From Rhodanobacter sp. UBA5168 (GTDB lineage Bacteria; Pseudomonadota; Gammaproteobacteria; Xanthomonadales; Rhodanobacteraceae), in contig DHXA01000044.1 of assembly GCA_002413455.1 (NCBI GenBank), positions 1 to 10,006 of the forward strand: a DNA stretch of 10,006 nucleotides, read 5' to 3'. The notes beneath the pieces are model-generated. The model did no database searches, had not been told where the DNA came from, and saw only the letters and a list, made by a program, of their open reading frames with translations. Below, piece after piece: positions 7,626-10,006 of this stretch. Within the stretch, counting starts at the first letter, position 1. Each line of letters begins with the position of its first letter. Position numbers and translations under genes: made by a program.

Positions 7626-8603
7626 ATGGATCGCTACGAACGCATACTCACCCTGCACCGCCTGTTGAAGTCGGCGCACTATCCGATCCCGCTGTCGCGC
7701 CTGCTTGGCGAGCTGGAATGCTCGCGCGCCACGCTGTATCGCGACGTGGCGTTCCTGCGCGATGCGCTGGGGGCGCCGATCGAAAGCGCGGGCACCGACC
7801 AGGCCGCGTTCCGCTATGAAGTGGGCGAGGGGGAGAAGTTCGAACTGCCCGGGCTGTGGCTGACCTCCGACGAGCTGGCCGCGTTGCTCGCGTTGAACGA
7901 GCTGATCAGCCGCTCCGGTCCGGGTGTGCTGGCTGGCGCGCTGGCGCCGTTCAAGGCGCGCATCGAGGGCTTGCTGTCCGATCAGGGCAGCGGCAAGGCG
8001 CTGCCGATCGAGCGGATCCGGGTCATTCCGTGGGGCGAGCGCAAACTCGACCAGCAAGTGTTCCGCATCGTCGCCGGCGCGGTGCTGGAGCGCAAACAGC
8101 TGCGCTTCCGCTATCGCGCACGCACCACCAATGCCGACAGCCGGCGCACCGTGTCGCCGCAGCGGCTGACCCATTACCGCGACAACTGGTATCTGGACGT
8201 GTGGGATCACGATCGCGAGGCGCTGCGCAGTTTTGCGGTCGACCGTATCGTCGAGGCACAGTCGCTGGATGATGCCGCCACCGATGTCGCGGAAGGCGAC
8301 CTCAACGACTTGCTCGCCTCCAGCTACGGCATCTTCGCGGGCAAGCCGAAGGCGTGGGCGACCATCCGCTTCTCGCCGCACGCCGCGCGCTGGGTTGCCG
8401 ACGAGCACTGGCATTCGCAGCAGAAGGGCGAGTGGCTCCCCGATGGCCGCTACGAGTTGAAGGTGCCCTACTCCAATTCGAAGGAGCTGCTGATGGACGT
8501 ACTCAAGTACGGGCCCGATGCGGAAGTGGTGGCGCCGCTGTCGCTGCGCGAGGAAATGAAGATCCTGCTGCAGCTGGCCCTGTCGGGCTACGCCCGACAA
8601 TAA
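7626..8603 (+). CDS. WYL-domain transcriptional regulator (YafY/PafC type)
   Basis: This is a predicted DNA-binding regulator of 325 residues with the standard three-part layout. Residues 1-50 form a winged helix-turn-helix (MDRYERILTLHRLLKSAHYP, then SRATLYRDVAFLRDAL as the recognition region). Residues about 135-215 form the WYL domain, with the motif NWYLDVWDHD (Trp188, Tyr189, Leu190) followed by RSFAVDRI. The last 80 residues form a WCX-type C-terminal extension ending LREEMKILLQLALSG. WYL domains are thought to bind ligands such as nucleotides or nucleic acid; the ligand here is unknown. I place the start at 7626 because MDRYERI is the usual beginning of the family. In-frame ATGs at 7608 and 7494 would add 6 or 44 residues without domain content. 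No clear ribosome-binding site precedes any of them. WYL regulators can accompany defence loci, but nothing defence-like is adjacent here. Confidence 0.93.
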   Translation: MDRYERILTLHRLLKSAHYPIPLSRLLGELECSRATLYRDVAFLRDALGAPIESAGTDQAAFRYEVGEGEKFELPGLWLTSDELAALLALNELISRSGPGVLAGALAPFKARIEGLLSDQGSGKALPIERIRVIPWGERKLDQQVFRIVAGAVLERKQLRFRYRARTTNADSRRTVSPQRLTHYRDNWYLDVWDHDREALRSFAVDRIVEAQSLDDAATDVAEGDLNDLLASSYGIFAGKPKAWATIRFSPHAARWVADEHWHSQQKGEWLPDGRYELKVPYSNSKELLMDVLKYGPDAEVVAPLSLREEMKILLQLALSGYARQ

Positions 8604-8672
8604 AATCAACGGGCGGTAATGCCGGGCAGTCTTCGTGTATTCAAACGCACGAAGGCACGAACTCGCGCGGCC

Positions 8673-8715
8673 CGTTCGCTTCCTCTCCCCTTGGGGAGAG
8701 GATTGAGGAGAGGGG
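8673..8715 (-). repeat. Left arm of the inverted repeat
   Basis: This 43-base arm holds CCTCTCCCC (8682-8690), a TT loop and GGGGAGAGG (8693-8701), a perfect 9-base-pair hairpin. It is followed by ATTGA and a further GGAGAGGGG. The outer end CGTTCGC (8673-8679) matches the reverse complement of the outer end of the right arm. Confidence 0.8.
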
Positions 8716-8776
8716 CGGGTGCTCGCCGTAGAAGCGATCGAAGCCGCGCCTTGTCAAAAACTTCCGCGCGACGTGT

Positions 8777-8820
8777 CCCCTCTCCCCAACCCTCTCCCCG
8801 GAGGGGAGAGGGGGCGAACG
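8777..8820 (+). repeat. Right arm of the inverted repeat
   Basis: This 44-base arm begins CCCCTCTCCCCAAC, then has CCTCTCCCC (8791-8799), a GGA loop and GGGGAGAGG (8803-8811), again a 9-base-pair hairpin. It ends in GCGAACG (8814-8820). It is one base longer than the left arm, at the hairpin loop. Confidence 0.8.
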
Positions 8821-8834
8821 CTAAGAGCGTTTTG
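8817..8834 (+). terminator. Weak possible terminator hairpin between the WYL and SLC13 genes
   Basis: AACGCT (8817-8822) pairs with AGCGTT (8826-8831) around AAG, and the plus strand continues with TT. The stem is only six pairs and the T run short (GTTTTG). It overlaps the end of the right repeat arm. It could end transcription of the WYL gene, though that lies over 200 bases upstream. Confidence 0.3.
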
Positions 8835-8836
8835 CC

Positions 8837-10006
8837 TTATTGAAGCGGATGGAACGGCCAGAAGATCGGGATCAGCCACATCGACAGCGCGCAGAACAGC
8901 GCTATCAGCGGAATACCCACCTTCATGAAATCGGTAAAACGGTAGCCGCCGGCGTAATACACCATGGTATTGGTCGGGTAGCCGACCGGCGTGGCGAACG
9001 AGGTGGCCGCGGCAAACGCCACGGCCACCACGAACGGCCGCGGATCGACGTGGGTGGCCTGAGCCACCGTTGCGGCGATCCCCACCATCAGCACCACTGA
9101 CGGGTTGTGTCCCATCAGCTCGGTAAGCAGCGCCGTGAGCAGGTACACCATCAGCAGCGCGGCCAGCGGGCCATGGCCGCCGACCAGATGCATGGCGGCG
9201 GCCACCACCACCGCCGACAATCCGGTCTTCTCGATCGCCAGCCCGAGCGGCAGGATGGCGCCGAGCAGGATGATGATTTTCCAGTCCATGCCCTCGTAGA
9301 CATCCTTGCGGCCAAAGCAGCCGCCCAGTGCCATCGCGACGGCGCCGCACACCGCGGCGATCGGAATCGGCAGCCAGTGCATGCCCGAGACCAGCACCAC
9401 AGCGGCCATGATGGCAGCCGCCAGCAACGCCTTGCGCGACATGCCGCGGACGTCGTCGCGCTCGTTGAGCACGATGAACGCCTCGTCGTTGCGAAGTTTC
9501 GGCATCGCCGCTTCGTCGACCAGCACCATCAGCATGTCGCCGACTGCCAGGCGCGTCTCGCTGAGTTTTTCGCGCAGCACTTCGCCGCGCCGGTTCAGCG
9601 CCAGCGCGGTGGCGTGGTAGCGCCAATCCAGACCGATCTCGGCCAGGCTGCGGCCTTCCACCGGGCTGGCCGGCGCCACCATCATCTGGGCCAGCACGCG
9701 AGGGTGATCGCCCTCCTCCGGGGCGTAGCGGCGCTCCGGCGCGTTGTGCAGCTTGGCCTTGCGCTGGAACTCCTCGATTTTTTCCCAATCGCCGCGAACC
9801 AGCAACACGTCACCCACTTCCAGCTTCTGCTCGCGCGGCGACCACATCCGCTGTTCGCCGCGCAACAGTTCCAGCGGATACACCCCGAACTCGTCGCCCA
9901 GCCGCGCATCGGCAATGGCCGTACCCAGCAAGGGCGACTCGTCGCTGACCTCCAGCTCGGCCACGTACTTGCCGGCTTCGACGTCATCGGGCAGCGCCGC
10001 GTCGAT
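8837..10006 (-). CDS. SLC13-type permease with two TrkA-C (RCK_C) domains, 3' part only
   Basis: This is the C-terminal 389 residues of an inner-membrane sodium- or proton-coupled anion transporter. The frame is open to the right edge, so the start and the first group of helices lie outside; a GTG at 9964 is internal, not the start. In order: two TrkA-C domains (window residues about 15-85 and 105-165, with GDVLLVRGDWEKIEEF and GDMLMVLVDEAAMPKL as their ends), then about seven membrane helices from residue 190 on. SFATPVGYPTNTMVYYAGGYRF (8933-8998) is the typical second substrate/ion-binding motif of this family. The preceding counterpart reads TELMGHNPSVVLM, where relatives usually have Ser-Asn-Asn before a small residue. 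Family members carry sulfate, dicarboxylates or related anions; the substrate here is undetermined. The gene ends just past the inverted-repeat element and converges on the WYL gene. Confidence 0.92.
   Translation of the reverse strand: MDAALPDDVEAGKYVAELEVSDESPLLGTAIADARLGDEFGVYPLELLRGEQRMWSPREQKLEVGDVLLVRGDWEKIEEFQRKAKLHNAPERRYAPEEGDHPRVLAQMMVAPASPVEGRSLAEIGLDWRYHATALALNRRGEVLREKLSETRLAVGDMLMVLVDEAAMPKLRNDEAFIVLNERDDVRGMSRKALLAAAIMAAVVLVSGMHWLPIPIAAVCGAVAMALGGCFGRKDVYEGMDWKIIILLGAILPLGLAIEKTGLSAVVVAAAMHLVGGHGPLAALLMVYLLTALLTELMGHNPSVVLMVGIAATVAQATHVDPRPFVVAVAFAAATSFATPVGYPTNTMVYYAGGYRFTDFMKVGIPLIALFCALSMWLIPIFWPFHPLQ

Larger units (their letters stand above)
8673..8820. repeat. Inverted-repeat element with two hairpin-forming arms (BIME- or MITE-like)
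   Basis: Two arms, 8673-8715 and 8777-8820, are imperfect inverted copies of each other, separated by 61 bases. By hand alignment 38 of 44 columns match, with one gap; every mismatch is a C/T or G/A transition. Each arm is also internally palindromic (CCTCTCCCC against GGGGAGAGG). The element fills most of the gap between the convergent WYL and SLC13 genes. CCTCTCCCC-type repeats are common between genes in Xanthomonadales and other proteobacteria, so I read it as a dispersed intergenic repeat pair. It contains no coding sequence, and no target-site duplication is obvious. Confidence 0.8.

Noticed and set aside
7626..8603. The WYL regulator as a marker of a phage-defence island
   Set aside because: The neighbours are housekeeping, transport and membrane-protein genes; no nuclease, helicase, toxin or mobile-element sequence is visible in the window.
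7428..8609. A 393-codon open frame on the minus strand opposite the WYL gene
   Set aside because: It mirrors the WYL gene over its full length, has low-complexity Gln/Arg/Ala composition and no domain. The WYL frame has clear family motifs.
8673..8820. The repeat pair as a CRISPR array
   Set aside because: There are only two units, in inverted rather than direct orientation, each internally palindromic, and there are no cas genes nearby.
8619..8928. Short plus-strand frames across the repeat region
   Set aside because: They translate the CCTCTCCCC repeats into SLPLPLGRG and PLPNPLPGGERG, a known artefact of such repeats in gene prediction; there is no ribosome-binding site or domain.
8754..9788. 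A 344-codon minus-strand frame overlapping the SLC13 gene
   Set aside because: It overlaps the well-supported SLC13 gene in another frame, and its product is Gly/Arg/Ala-rich without membrane helices or motifs. It also runs through the repeat element.

Overview
The window reads as an ordinary chromosomal segment of a GC-rich gammaproteobacterium. The MexHI-like RND efflux genes, a Bax inhibitor-1/YccA-type protein, a stand-alone hemC and a CCTCTCCCC-type intergenic repeat together suggest the Xanthomonadales (for example Rhodanobacter, Dyella or a relative). That taxonomic placement is inference from protein similarity recalled from memory; no rRNA or other marker gene is present.

Layout, left to right. 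(1) Positions 1-3714, plus strand: the 3' end of an RND periplasmic adaptor gene and, 6 bases on, a complete MexI-like RND permease gene, forming an efflux operon closed by a strong hairpin terminator. No outer-membrane channel gene follows. (2) 3796-4527, minus: a seven-helix Bax inhibitor-1/YccA protein, divergent from (3) 4635-5552, plus: hemC, the haem-pathway hydroxymethylbilane synthase, complete with all key residues and its own terminator. (4) 5674-6492, minus: a DUF481 outer-membrane beta-barrel protein, with a terminator between it and the convergent hemC. (5) 6586-7437 (or 7491), minus: an unassigned eight-helix membrane protein that loosely resembles DmsC-type anchors. (6) 7626-8603, plus: a WYL-domain transcriptional regulator divergent from it. 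(7) 8604-8836: an intergenic stretch holding two 43-44 base arms of an imperfect inverted repeat. (8) 8837-10006, minus: the 3' part of an SLC13-type permease with two TrkA-C (RCK_C) domains, running off the right edge.

The genes do not form one pathway. The only firm functional unit is the efflux pair. The membrane protein and the divergent WYL regulator may be a regulator-target pair, which is inference. I found no phage, CRISPR, toxin-antitoxin, tRNA, rRNA or transposase sequence. The points most worth a second look are the inverted-repeat element near 8.7 kb, an unusual substitution in a conserved SLC13 motif, and the unassigned membrane protein. I do not see a convincing undescribed system here.
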